64,000 nucleotides of DNA from Linnemannia schmuckeri (GCA_029449235.1 JANATG010000008.1:2480001-2544000); one strand, 5' to 3'. Shown: positions 33,388 to 43,004, numbered from the stretch's first letter. The notes: generated by a model from the letters alone, not told the origin. Numbers and translations: made by a program.

Positions 33388-34587
33388 TTAGTCATCGTCT
33401 TCATGATCAGCGTCTCTAAGATCATCTTCAGGGCGGGCAGGGATACCAACATCAAAGTTTACAAGCCCATTTAAATTGATATCGGGCAAACCAAGCGCGT
33501 GTCGTAGGTCCGCTATATTGATTCTGAGTGTAGCTTGTATACTGATGTAGTTATCATGTCGTTCCTCGTTCTGTACAGTATTGTGTTGGTCGAGAGCTGC
33601 TCGCTCGTCGTCCAGATGTTGAAGCTGACGAAAAGTCGCTGTCTGGGGTACTGCTAGTTGATCGAGTGGCGTCTGCTGAACCCTTTTGGCCAGACTCCTT
33701 GCGAAATAAGCCCTTGACATGGAGCCCATTGGATTAAGGGTTCCTTGGCCAATGGCGAGCTCAATTCGCCCGTCCTCCTCTTGAATGCGGCGTTGAGAAG
33801 ACCTTCTAATTGTGTCCTGCCTTCCTGGAGCGGGGACGCGAGGCTGAGGCGGAACCTGGACCTGGGCATCCGTGAGATAGGCGAAAAGGTCGATCACTAC
33901 TTTATCGGTGTCATTTAGTCGCTTGGCCTCCGCGGTCCACGCACGCTTGAGCTTACCCTCGTAGTCTTCATCATCCAGCCTTAAGAAAAGCTGTTGGGGG
34001 GTGCTGTGCGTTGGTTTTATGTACAACGTCTGGCCCAATTCCCACTCAAAGTCCTTCAGTGTTGGGAGATCCGTCCGGTGTCTGACCTTTGCAATTAGTG
34101 AGTCCAGCGTGTCTTCCTCCCAGCGAAAGCTCCAAACAGCAGCAGCAGGCCAGCTGTTGCGGACTCGACAGTGGGTGTACGGTTGCCCGTAGCGAAGGTT
34201 GATACGCAGTGTAATAGATTCTGGAATCTCCGTGTGAGGACGTCCAGGAGTTGCAGGGCGAGAGGTAGAGGTGGCAGCAGAAGTAGCGGAGGCAGAAGTC
34301 GAGGGAGAGGGAGGGGTAGAGGGGTTACGAGGTGGAAGTGGAGGAGAGAGAGTACGAGGAGGAGGGGGAGGAGAAGGAGAAGGGGAGGAGAGAGGTCTAT
34401 TTGGTGTAGTTGGAGACGGTGCAAGGGGTCGTATGCCCCTCGTCTTTCGGCGAGGAATAAGGGGTTCGTCTGAGGAGGGCGAACGATTACGACGTTTAGG
34501 AGAAGAAGAGTAGGGGAGAGAGACGAGGGAAGGATTGGTCCCAGATTCATTTCGTGTAAGGATGCGCCTTTTAGTGTTCTTGGACAT
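33388..34587 (-). CDS. accessory protein of the DDE transposon, 399 aa, function unknown
   Basis: Intact ORF inside the transposon, facing the transposase. The ATG at 34,587 (MSKNTKRRILTRN) is preferred to one 16 codons upstream that reads through a pyrimidine-rich leader. Residues about 10-135 are Ser/Pro/Arg-rich and basic, likely disordered and possibly DNA-binding. A folded part follows (about 140-260): ITLRINLRYGQPYTHCRVRN, WSFRWEEDTLDSLIAKVRHR, FEWELGQTLYIKP, LDDEDYEGKLKRAWTAEAKR. The C-terminus has helical and acidic stretches. I do not recognise the domain. Position within the inverted termini and lack of stops suggest it serves transposition, for example as a DNA-binding or targeting factor, but that is inference. 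Confidence 0.7.
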   Translation of the reverse strand: MSKNTKRRILTRNESGTNPSLVSLPYSSSPKRRNRSPSSDEPLIPRRKTRGIRPLAPSPTTPNRPLSSPSPSPPPPPRTLSPPLPPRNPSTPPSPSTSASATSAATSTSRPATPGRPHTEIPESITLRINLRYGQPYTHCRVRNSWPAAAVWSFRWEEDTLDSLIAKVRHRTDLPTLKDFEWELGQTLYIKPTHSTPQQLFLRLDDEDYEGKLKRAWTAEAKRLNDTDKVVIDLFAYLTDAQVQVPPQPRVPAPGRQDTIRRSSQRRIQEEDGRIELAIGQGTLNPMGSMSRAYFARSLAKRVQQTPLDQLAVPQTATFRQLQHLDDERAALDQHNTVQNEERHDNYISIQATLRINIADLRHALGLPDINLNGLVNFDVGIPARPEDDLRDADHEDDD

Positions 34588-34754
34588 GGTTGTGGCGAAA
34601 AGGATAGGTGAAAAAGAAAACGAAAAGCGTTTCACCGCACTGGTAGTTTGTAGAAATTTTTTTTTGGAAGAGGATTAGAGACACAACCAGTAAGATTAGA
34701 GGCTGGAAGGATTAGATCTAATGCCAGATTAGTAGTCACTTTTTTTGTTCATTT

Positions 34755-37700
34755 TTATTGAAACGCGCAATAGTGGCTTGTGTCCGTAGACTTAATATGA
34801 TTATTTTGTGCAATAGTTTCGTGTATTTCTTTTTTGATGTTTTTGGAGATATCGTCCCAAGACTGGGTCTGATCATGCAAAAAGAGGGTGATGTTGGCTG
34901 TGTGGACCCCAATCAGGCAACATGCTAGGAGTTGAGGAGCGGAGATGTTGTACTCGGGTTTGATGGAGAACTCAGGAGGCGTGAAAGAGAGGAGCGAGTG
35001 TAAATCCTCGTCCGACCAGAGGGGCTTGTCGGTATATTCCTTCAGCGTGGACTGCCATGCCAGATATTTGGCAGAGCACTGAAAGACGTAGTGATTCTTG
35101 TCTGCTCTCTGCTCTCTACATCCCCGCATTTCGCACTTTGGGTCTTGATTCCAGCGGTGAGCACGGAGTGTGCCACATGGAAGAATGTCTCGCTTGTATC
35201 GCCACCATATTGTGCGGGCTCTGTGAGGAATCTTTGCACGCCAGAACTTGCGCCATTGGGATGCAGATCCTTCCTCAGAGCGGGACGTTGATACAGTGGG
35301 GGACGGGTCTGTCCCTGGTAGCGGGGAGGAGGATAGGAAGTGCCGTAGTTGTTTGGTGGTAGCAGCGCCAAAAGTCACAATGCTCTTGCCGGCTCCATAG
35401 AGTACTATGGACAGTACTCGTTGTTGGATCCGGTCGCCTATCAGTCCCGCCGGCGGGTCCTGTATCACAGTAAGATAGGCTTGCGACATACTCCTGATTT
35501 TTGATTGGACGAGTTGGGAGACCAGACTTTCCCGTTCCTGCTTCAGTTTGCTTGTCAGCTCAGGCTTATTAGTCACTCGGTACTTGTTGCTCTTGTCCAT
35601 GGTCAACAAGAACAAATCACCGATTCGAGTTTTAAGTGGGGGAACGGTGTTATCAGCGGACGGAAACCACCATTCGACTGGGGAAGCCGCAAAGGTGGAT
35701 GAATCTGGGGGACTGGCTTTGGTAATAGATGCCTTGAGGGAGGGCAGTTTGGTGGCTGCAACCACCATACGCTGGAGACTGGGAAATCCGGCTAGCATAG
35801 AGCGGTATGGGATATCTTCCGGTGCAACAACAAAGGCGAGGCGATGCGTCGAATTAGTCCGCCATTGAATGATATCCAGAGCAATATCCTTTCCCCAGGA
35901 CGCCGTGGAGGAAACCGCATTACGGAGATGTTTGAGCTGGAAGACCTGGAACTGGGTGGCAGGGTCAATTACACCTAGTCCGCCCTTGTGACGTGGAGAG
36001 GTGATAGTACTCCATGCCGCTGCTGGCTTGAAGTTGCAGACAAACGCAGTGACAGTCTGTCGAACTCTGGATAGGAACTGAGTGGGAAAAGGAACCACCC
36101 ACGCGAGGTGCCAAAGACGTGATAGAATGAGGGTGTTGACAATGGTGGCCCTGCCCAGGACTGATAGGGTGCGAGAAAAGTGTATGTCGAGACCTGCTTT
36201 GATTTTGGCGTAGATCTTGTCCCAGAATGTCTTCTCCTGATCCCTGCCAAAGAAGATCGGGAAACCCAAGTAGGTCAGCGCATCCTGGGAGGTGGAGTCA
36301 TGCCATTGGATATCAAGGGCCATTAGATGACCCTTGAGTTGCGGGTCGGCCGAGCGAGACATAGGGAATGCAATGGTTTTGTTAAGGTTGACTTTGGCAT
36401 TCGAGGCCCGACCGTAGAGGGTAAGCGCGTCATCGAGGGCCTCCCATTCCGCCACCGAGGAGACTAGTGCCAGTAAATCGTCGGCATAAGCCCCGTGCTT
36501 CACCCATTGCTGTCGTGCTGGGATCGTGATTCCCTGGACCTCTGGAGATGACTGGATGTATGCCAGAAGCGGCTCAAAGGCGAGGTTGAAAAGAAGTGGG
36601 GGTCTCCTGTCGAAGACCTCTGGATTGTGTGAAGGGGTCTGAAAGAAAGCCGTTAATGTTGAGGGAGATCCTAGTGGAAAAGAAAAGGATTGTGATGCTT
36701 CTGACGATTGGGTGAGGGAACCCAAACTTCTTCAGCACCGCCTCCAGATAAGTCGGATGAACTCTGTCGTATGCTTTCTCCTGATCCAAAAGGATTCCGA
36801 CATGTTTCAGCTTCCTTGCCCTGCAATAATCCCGTAAGTTGTTGAGCACCAGTCCATTGTCTGCAATGTGCCGTCCAGCCGTGAATCCCGTCTGGTACGG
36901 ACCCGTCAAAGTCCTCATGTATGGTTGAATCCGGAGAGTGAGAATCTTGGTGAATATCTTAGCGTCCGAGTTGATAAGGGATAGGGGGCGCCAGTTCGAG
37001 AGACGAGACGCGTCTCCCTTTTTGTAGAGTAGGATCATAACAGTTTCCTGCCAGGAAAGAGGAAAGGTCGAATCCAGTAGTGCCTCATTCAATACCGCAA
37101 GGAGAAGTATGCGAATCCAAGGGATGTTGATGATATGTCGGTATAGCTCGAAAGGAAGTCCGTCTCGACCTGGTGCCTTGGAGTGAGGGGCCATGCCTAT
37201 CGCCTCCTCTAGCTCCTGGTCGCTGATCCTCAGAGTAAGTCCAACTTTGTCGATGTCTGTGAGTGTAGCTGTTGGAGGGAGGGAGTCTAGAAGTAGCTGA
37301 GTGGCGTGTTCATCTGACTGGTCGGGGGTATAGAGATGAGAATAAAAATCAGCTGCCACTTGTAGTCGTTCTTCCGCCGTCGTAGTAAGGTCGTTTGTTG
37401 TGGGATTGTGAAGGGCTGGGACGAGTCTCTTTTTGAATCGCTGGGCAATAGCTCTGAAAAAGTATCTTGTACTGGCCTCGCCTTTCTCTCGCCAGGTGGT
37501 GCCCGATCGTAATGCATACGTATCTAGTTCCTCCGTTGTCTGATGCTGAAGAAAGATTTCCAGCGCCTCGAGTTCCTGCGCCAGGGTAGCCTTTGTCGCT
37601 CCAGAGGCACGGGCAAAGTCAGCTAGGAGAGTTTGGCGTGTGTTGTTGAGTTCCTGAATGGCGGACTGTCGATCCCTTCGTTTGGAGATAGAGGTTTTGA

Positions 37701-38577
37701 TGCAGAAACGTTTGATGTTGTCCTTAATCCTGTCCCAATGTTGTTGGTGGTTCTCGAGAGGGAGGGGATCAGCAAGGGTCGAAAGAAAACCATCCAGTTC
37801 ATCCCGGAAGTTGGCGCTGTCGAGCAATCGCGCATTCATACGCCATAGTCCCCGGCCCATCTGTGGTACAGTGCTAGGAGTCAGGGTCAGTATCAGCATA
37901 TCATGGTCTGAAAAAGGAGAAGAACAAAGTTGCTCTGGTTTGGAGACCTGTGAGAGGAGAGAAAAGGAAGAAAAGATATAGTCGAAGGTGGTTCGGGTTT
38001 TATTCCCGGTGTGGGTAAAGGTGGTATTGGGAATAGTATGGGGGGGCGTGATGCAGTCTACTAGATGAGAATTAACCCAGTCTTGGAACTCTGGGTGTGG
38101 TCTGGAGTGATGGTGCTGGTAATTGAGATCACCAAGAAGGAAAGCGTGTCGAGGAGGGGAGAGGAAGAAAGGAAGTGAAAGGCAGTCGAGGAAAAACTGT
38201 TTTCTGTCAGTAGGGTTAGCGTCCGCATACATGACACAAAAGGTGGCTTCAAAAGATAGGGAGGATGACTTAATGCTGGCAGTTATGACTCTACCATCAA
38301 GGGAGGTGGAGGAAGAAGTGATAGAGAAGGAGGGATCACGAATGAGGAGTGCACAGTGCCTTGTCCACATTGCATCATTGCAATTGAAAATTTGGTTAAG
38401 TATTTGTTGCTGGTGGGTGTTCGGTCCTGGAGAGTCAAATCCCAGTTCTTGCAGGGCCAGAATGCTGTTGTCAGTTTGTCGAAGCCAGGTGTAAAAGTTT
38501 GACTGGTTGTTGGGGCCAATAGTCCTTTGGAGGTGCTGCTTGCGCATGCCTCGCACATTCAGTGTCGCTATCCGCAT
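34755..38577 (-). pseudogene. LINE ORF2: AP endonuclease-reverse transcriptase, frameshifted
   Basis: Starts at ATG 38,577-38,575, overlapping the ORF1 stop. N-terminal apurinic-like endonuclease: MRIATLNVRGM, LALQELGFD, LLGDLNYQHH, SDHDMLILTL. Reverse transcriptase: YQTGFTAGRHIADNG, AYDRVHPTYLEAVL, then a frame break near 36,600-36,620 within the conserved GLRQG-DP region, after which the other frame continues LLFNLAFEPLLAYIQ and the catalytic YADDLLALV. A C-terminal zinc-finger-like CEMRGC-HYVFQC motif is present at about 35,070-35,120. The present stop at 34,755 lies in the inserted DNA transposon; the original stop was the TAA rebuilt across its TA duplication. Normally this protein nicks the target and primes reverse transcription there; the frameshift makes this copy inactive. 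Confidence 0.85.
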
Positions 38578-40325
38578 TAATGTTGAGTACGGGGGGAGCG
38601 ACGCTTGTCAGTATTCTTGGGTGAGGTTCCCAATGCTTGAGATACCACCTTCTTCATCGAAGTGAGCAAGCCATTTTGGGAGGAGTGAGGTGAAACGTCA
38701 TAGACTTGGGAAAGGGTAGGAGAAGATGTGTAAACGGATGAGTGGTCGTCGGGATACTCGCTGTTAGGATTTTTTCTAGAATGAACGGAATGGGCTCTTC
38801 TACCCTTCAGCGATTTAGTTGATCGAGTCGATCTTATAGAAAAGGCCGAACGAGCCGAACGGACTGACTGCGCCGAAGAGGTGGACATTTCGTCAACCTG
38901 TCGTTTATTGGGCTTATTTGGTGTCTGTGCACTGGCGACGTCGACGTCGAGAGCGGCAATCGCAGCAGCCTGTGAGGTTGTGACAGGTGGCAACTCCTCA
39001 TTCGTGGAAGAGGGAGGCGAGGGGGTTGAATGGGATGGGGCAGTTGGAGTTGGTGTGAATTTTAAGTTTGTGATCTCAGGGGTAAAGTTAAAAGATGGTG
39101 TGGGGACCTGGTCAACGTCCATACCAGAGGGAGTGTTTGGGACAGGGGATGGAGGAATAGTCTCCGGGACAACTTCAGAGTCCTCAGATGACAGGGAAGT
39201 TGCCTCGGGAGCAGTACTCTGAGGAGAAGAAGATGAAGGAGGAAGGGGAACAGAAGGGTTGGAAGAGGAAGAAGATTTGTCAGCCGAAAGGTCTCTCACA
39301 GGCTCCTTACCTTTGCTGGCCTTGTTATCTCTTTCAGAGAACCTACTACATTGATATGTGATGTGGCCTGCTGCCTTGCACTTGTAGCAGATCAAAGATA
39401 GTCTGCTGGGGCAGCGGTTGAGGATGTGACCGTCCTGTCTGCAATAGTTACAGAAGGGGGAACTGCCCGCCCATTGAATCCTGACCGGTGCCTTCTGGTG
39501 GTGAGGGATCATAAGCGTGCGCTCCATCGAGACATCTTCAGGGGTGTAGACGCCCTTAACGTAGACATAAAATAGGTGGGTGGGTGCAAAAATCGCCTTT
39601 GAAGAAGGAAAGGTAGGGATCTCAATCCTGATAACCTTGCCCATCTTCTTCTTGGTCTGGATAAAGTCGATCACTCTTTGATAGAGTAGGTCGCCCGTAT
39701 CTTGAGAGGACTGGAACTGATAGTTGGAAAATATGAGTTTGGTGATGATATAGTCCATGTTGGATGAAAGAGGGTGGTGGGGGATGCCTTTGAAGGTGAT
39801 GGGCTTTGTGGAGAGGGTGGCGGCATCCAGGCGCTCATGGTAGACCACCTCAATTCGTCGCTGTTTGTCGGGGCAATTGAAGGCGTTGATGCTGATGATG
39901 GGCATGGTAAGCTTGGAAGCTTCAATAAGCGTCTTGTGGGTTGTGAATACCGCATCTAGAAAGTCCCCAACGGGAGTGGTGCTGGGAGCCATGTACGCAA
40001 TCGCCTTCGAGTTGACAAGTTCCACGCGGGTACCCTTGTGTTGGGGGGCAATCTTGGCAAGGTGACCGTCAGTGGGATCGTTGAACACCGAGATGAGTTT
40101 AGGAGAGGTAATGCTGTTGGTGATGGCAGCCTTAGAGGCATAGGAGGGAGGCGGGGAGTGGGTGGGTCCTCCTCTTGGGGACGGCGCGATTCTTTCATGG
40201 GAATGAAGGTTTTTGGAAGAGCTGATCAATAGAAGAGTTTTGAATGCGAAGAGGACGGTGCATAGGATAGGCTCAGGAATACATGGTTCACATGATATCC
40301 TTCCACGCCGCATTTCTAGCTTCAC
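38577..40325 (-). CDS. LINE ORF1: Gag-like RNA-binding protein with two CCHC knuckles
   Basis: Open frame of up to 582 codons; the true start may lie downstream of the first ATG since the first 50 residues look like leader. The middle part is a folded RNA-binding-like region (VIRIEIPTFPSSKAIF, FYVYVKGVYTPEDVS). Two zinc knuckles follow: CNYCRQDGHILNRC and CYKCKAAGHITYQC, both C-X2-C-X4-H-X4-C. The C-terminal 250 residues are Ser/Thr/Pro-rich and disordered. ORF1 proteins coat the element RNA. Its TAA stop overlaps the ORF2 ATG as TAATG. No stop or frameshift is seen, although ORF2 is broken. Confidence 0.8.
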   Translation of the reverse strand: MKLEMRRGRISCEPCIPEPILCTVLFAFKTLLLISSSKNLHSHERIAPSPRGGPTHSPPPSYASKAAITNSITSPKLISVFNDPTDGHLAKIAPQHKGTRVELVNSKAIAYMAPSTTPVGDFLDAVFTTHKTLIEASKLTMPIISINAFNCPDKQRRIEVVYHERLDAATLSTKPITFKGIPHHPLSSNMDYIITKLIFSNYQFQSSQDTGDLLYQRVIDFIQTKKKMGKVIRIEIPTFPSSKAIFAPTHLFYVYVKGVYTPEDVSMERTLMIPHHQKAPVRIQWAGSSPFCNYCRQDGHILNRCPSRLSLICYKCKAAGHITYQCSRFSERDNKASKGKEPVRDLSADKSSSSSNPSVPLPPSSSSPQSTAPEATSLSSEDSEVVPETIPPSPVPNTPSGMDVDQVPTPSFNFTPEITNLKFTPTPTAPSHSTPSPPSSTNEELPPVTTSQAAAIAALDVDVASAQTPNKPNKRQVDEMSTSSAQSVRSARSAFSIRSTRSTKSLKGRRAHSVHSRKNPNSEYPDDHSSVYTSSPTLSQVYDVSPHSSQNGLLTSMKKVVSQALGTSPKNTDKRRSPRTQH

Positions 40326-40527
40326 ACGGTAAATATTTTGTACTACATCGGCAAACTATCTTGTGATGAATTAATAATCTGTTCCTGGAAAAAGAAGGCT
40401 GTGAAAGCAAATCTATTCACATTACCAACCGACAAAGGACAACGTCCAACGAAGGGTGTGAGGGAAGGTAAAATGTTGCAAGATCACGACATTTTTGTGT
40501 AACTATACCAATAAAGTTTACCTGACT

Positions 40528-40796
40528 CAACGCGCCGCTTATTTTGGACACGACATTGATGAATTTCCACGCCGTCAGCCTCAACGCGCCGTTTATTTTG
40601 GACACGACATTGATGAATTCCCACGCCGTCAGCAGCAACGCGCCGTTTATTTTGGACACGATATTGATGAATTTCCACGCCGTCAGCAGCAACGCGCCGT
40701 TTATTTTGGACACGACATTGATGAATTCCCACGCTGTCAGCAGCAACGCGCCGTTTATTTTGGACACAACACTAATGGATTCCAACGCTGTCCGGC
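40528..40796. repeat. 54-bp minisatellite, about five copies
   Basis: Unit begins CAACGCGCCGTTTATTTTGG and continues ACACGACATTGATGAATTCC, CACGCCGTCAGCAG. Copies 1-4 differ by a few bases; copy 5 is diverged and partial. Because 54 is divisible by 3, several frames stay open on both strands, giving false ORFs. The flanks (40,331-40,527 and 40,797-40,950) hold nothing I recognise. Confidence 0.9.
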
Positions 40797-40956
40797 TAAC
40801 CAGTCAGTCATATCACATCGGATTAGAAGAGCACAGTTTGCATCCATGTGCAGTTTCCACAAGTGATGGAAATGCGGTGTTCACCCAATTCGTAGAAGTG
40901 TGATTACTGTCATATAGTATTCTGCTCATATAGAACACCAGCGTTCCGGAATTAAG

Positions 40957-40964
40957 TATAAATA
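40957..40964 (+). promoter_or_regulatory. TATA box of the secreted-peptide gene
   Basis: TATAAATA lies 85 bp upstream of the ATG at 41,049, followed by a pyrimidine-rich initiator region (CTCACCTTCTCCCTCTCTG) and a CAACACAACTAGAACAAAA leader. This is one of the clearest promoters in the window. Confidence 0.6.
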
Positions 40965-41048
40965 CAAGGGTTTACCCCCTTACCTCAATCGTCAGAATTA
41001 ACATTTACTCTCACCTTCTCCCTCTCTGACAACACAACTAGAACAAAA

Positions 41049-41228
41049 ATGCGTTTCACTACCATCATCCTTGCCATTGCTCTCATGGCTGGCACTGCCA
41101 TCGCCGGCAACTGCGGTGCAGGCAACGTTGGTTATTGCATGTCCGGTGCTACCTGCCGTATGGAAGGTGGTCATATCATTCAAGGAAACTGCCCTATTTC
41201 CGGTGCCGGTGCATGCTGCGCTTGGTAA
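41049..41228 (+). CDS. small secreted cysteine-rich peptide, 59 aa
   Basis: A complete short gene: MRFTTIILAIALMAGTAIAG gives a textbook signal peptide (basic n-region, hydrophobic core, AIA cleavage site after about residue 19). The mature 40 residues hold six cysteines with spacing C-X7-C-X5-C-X11-C-X7-CC, rich in Gly and Ala, ending in CCAW. Three disulfides are likely. A TATA box lies upstream and an AATAAA 22 bp after the stop, so it looks like an expressed host gene even though it sits among transposons. Secreted cysteine-rich peptides in fungi may act as effectors, antimicrobials or surface proteins; no specific family is recognised. The spacing is not that of hydrophobins, which have eight cysteines. 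Confidence 0.8.
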   Translation: MRFTTIILAIALMAGTAIAGNCGAGNVGYCMSGATCRMEGGHIIQGNCPISGAGACCAW

Positions 41229-41249
41229 AAGATAGCTCTGCAATTGAGC

Positions 41250-41255
41250 AATAAA
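41250..41255 (+). terminator. AATAAA polyadenylation signal after the secreted-peptide gene
   Basis: AATAAA 22 bp after the TAA, followed by a T-rich stretch (ATTATTGTACAAGTTGCTG). The next 600 bp (41,256-41,879) are AT-rich and contain no gene or repeat that I can identify. Confidence 0.55.
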
Positions 41256-41879
41256 TTATTGTACAAGTTGCTGCATCGAAAGCCAATGAACTAGAAATCA
41301 GTAATCAAAATCAAAACCAATTCGCAACTTTGACCCTATCTCATTGAATAGCTTGTCGATTTTGATTTTAAGCTCATATCCACTGCTATTGCTATGAAAC
41401 ATTTATCTTTATAGTACTCACACTGCTAAATCCTTCCTTGTCGTTTTGTATCATATTTGGTTATGAGGGCTTTAATTAGAGACGCGAGTTTACAGTAGTT
41501 GGATACAGTTGGATCGCATGTTAGCTTAGACATTTAAATTCTGCGAAAGTGGTTATAAAAGAGGAAAGAGGTAGTTAGAAATATATTATGATAAATGATC
41601 GAGTCCATTCATGTAATATAAGCAAAGGTCAGCTGTGACAAGACGTGATAAACAGGCCTTAATTGCAATACAGACGGCGAAATAAATGGAGTAAAGCAAG
41701 AGAGAAAGAGAGATGTTGATCTTTCGAACAAATCTATAGAACAATGGGCTTAATCTCAGCAAATCTTAGCAACGAGGCTACTCTACTGCCTACAATACCG
41801 GTTCAATTAAAAAGTCGTCTGCAATGGATTTATCTCTTCCAATATTTGAAATTATCCTTTTTGAACTCTAGTTTCTGTG

Positions 41880-42290
41880 GTGATTTAGAGTGGCTTAGCT
41901 TCTAGTGGCCATTTGACCATTTTACGCGTTTGCCTGCGAGTGTCTGGAAAAGTACCTTTCTTTCCACGATACGAGCAGGTCTTGAGAGTTATCTTTAATT
42001 GCGATACTGAGAAGGGACACACATACACACACGCATACACACACATACACACACATACACACACATACACACACATACGCCTTTTTCTTGTCTGCCCGCT
42101 ATCTGAGTTATGGCCGTCGATCCTGGAGACACATCCTCGAACACGGGGCTGTAGAGGGGAATTCCACCTTTCCATCTCCCTCTTCCTCGATGAGTGACCC
42201 TATCACACTTGGCCCTGACGCCAACGCCTCAGCCAGCTAAGAACAATTCCCCTCAAGACCCTCACATTCCGCCACTCACGTGTAATGAAA
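41880..42290 (+). repeat. dispersed repeat S, copy 1, with a (CA)n tract
   Basis: Homologous to 56,213-56,710. Shared blocks include TTTTACGCGTTTGCCTGCGA, GAGTGTCTGGAAAAG, CCACGATACGAGCAGGT, a CACACATACA microsatellite (42,018-42,078), and a coding-like stretch starting ATGGCCGTCGATCCTGGAGA. In copy 2 that stretch is open for 66 codons (MPVDPGDTPLNTGVVEE); in this copy it is broken by stops. It is probably the 5' end of a retroelement with the start of its first ORF. Confidence 0.7.
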
Positions 42291-42429
42291 CACCAAAGTA
42301 AATCGGCTACGTCAATGTGATTACTCAAAAACACCTTGGAGAATTTTTCGTGCATTAGAAAATGGGTTTCACTAAAAACCCTTAATCAATTTCGTCCTAT
42401 TGTAAAGATTGTTGCAAAATAAGGTGATG

Positions 42430-42815
42430 GTGTTGCAAAATAAGGTGGCGGCTAGGCAGCGGTGGCGATGCCTTAGATTAGCAGTCATATTCTTTGTAGA
42501 CATAGTATTAGTAGTGCGCCCAGCCCTCTTGTCTGCTCTTTGTCCTTTTACACATCACTTCTTGGACAAGAGAAATACTGACAAGAGTTTCGTTGGCGCG
42601 TTACAGGTACAAACCCCCTCCTTGATATTATGAATAGAAGGTCCTTTTACACATCACTTCTTGGACAAGAGAAATACTGACAAGAGTTTCGTTGGCGCGT
42701 TACAGTATATTGTTTCGTGTGGTTCCATTAGGACATTACTATCACTACCCCGTACCAATTGAGGGCTTTACAGCGGTCCTACAACTCTGGCCTTCGACCC
42801 TCTCCCTGAGTAACA
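42430..42815 (+). repeat. dispersed repeat R, copy 1, with an internal 65-bp duplication
   Basis: About 85-90 percent identical to 49,222-49,510 from GGCTAGGCAGCGG to CCTCTCCCTGAGTAACAA. In this copy a 65-bp block (GTCCTTTTACACATCACTTC...GCGCGTTACAG) occurs twice, at 42,541 and 42,641, separated by 34 bp starting GTACAAACC. It directly precedes the mariner transposase ATG (42,923) and is probably its 5' untranslated region or terminal part. Confidence 0.75.
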
Positions 42816-43004
42816 AGATCGAATTTGTCGACCTGTTGCCCCGCAACTTACATTCACGAACATAGCTCTTGCATACACACACATATCATTAGCATTATCA
42901 TCCAAAGCCCCTTTGCAGCACCATGCCACCCATCAGACAGAAAAGAAACAACCGAGTTGACAACAGCACTCGGGAGATGATCATTGATATGATCACTGAC
43001 CACG

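Larger units (their letters stand above)
31874..34770. mobile_element. two-gene DDE transposon (IS630/Tc1-type) with TTGCGCG termini
   Basis: Termini: left TTGCGCGTTTCAAGGAAAAT and right (reverse complement) TTGCGCGTTTCAATAAAAAT, 24 bp with two mismatches, with weaker similarity beyond. Flanked by a TA duplication (31,872-31,873 and 34,771-34,772). Size 2,897 bp. It holds a transposase on plus and an unrelated 399-aa gene on minus, convergent and 16 bp apart. Both ORFs are intact, so it looks recent. Confidence 0.85.
31819..40330 (-). mobile_element. LINE (non-LTR retrotransposon) with poly(A) tail, holding a nested DNA transposon
   Basis: Minus-strand element: ORF1 with zinc knuckles, ORF2 with endonuclease and reverse transcriptase, a short 3' UTR with an AATAAA and a 32-nt A-tail (T-run 31,819-31,850 on plus). 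The 5' border is uncertain. Bases 31,874-34,770 are a later DNA transposon. No target-site duplication was found at 40,330-40,560, so the right flank may be rearranged. It lies in the kelch gene. Confidence 0.85.

Noticed and set aside
34171..34513. Arg/Gly- and Glu/Gly-rich plus-strand ORFs
   Set aside because: Antisense of the Ser/Pro-rich N-terminus of the 399-aa transposon gene.
40528..40796. CRISPR-like array
   Set aside because: Repeats are directly tandem with no unique spacers, in a eukaryotic setting.
40417..40866. ORFs of about 120 codons on both strands
   Set aside because: They are translations of the 54-bp minisatellite, open because the unit length is a multiple of three.
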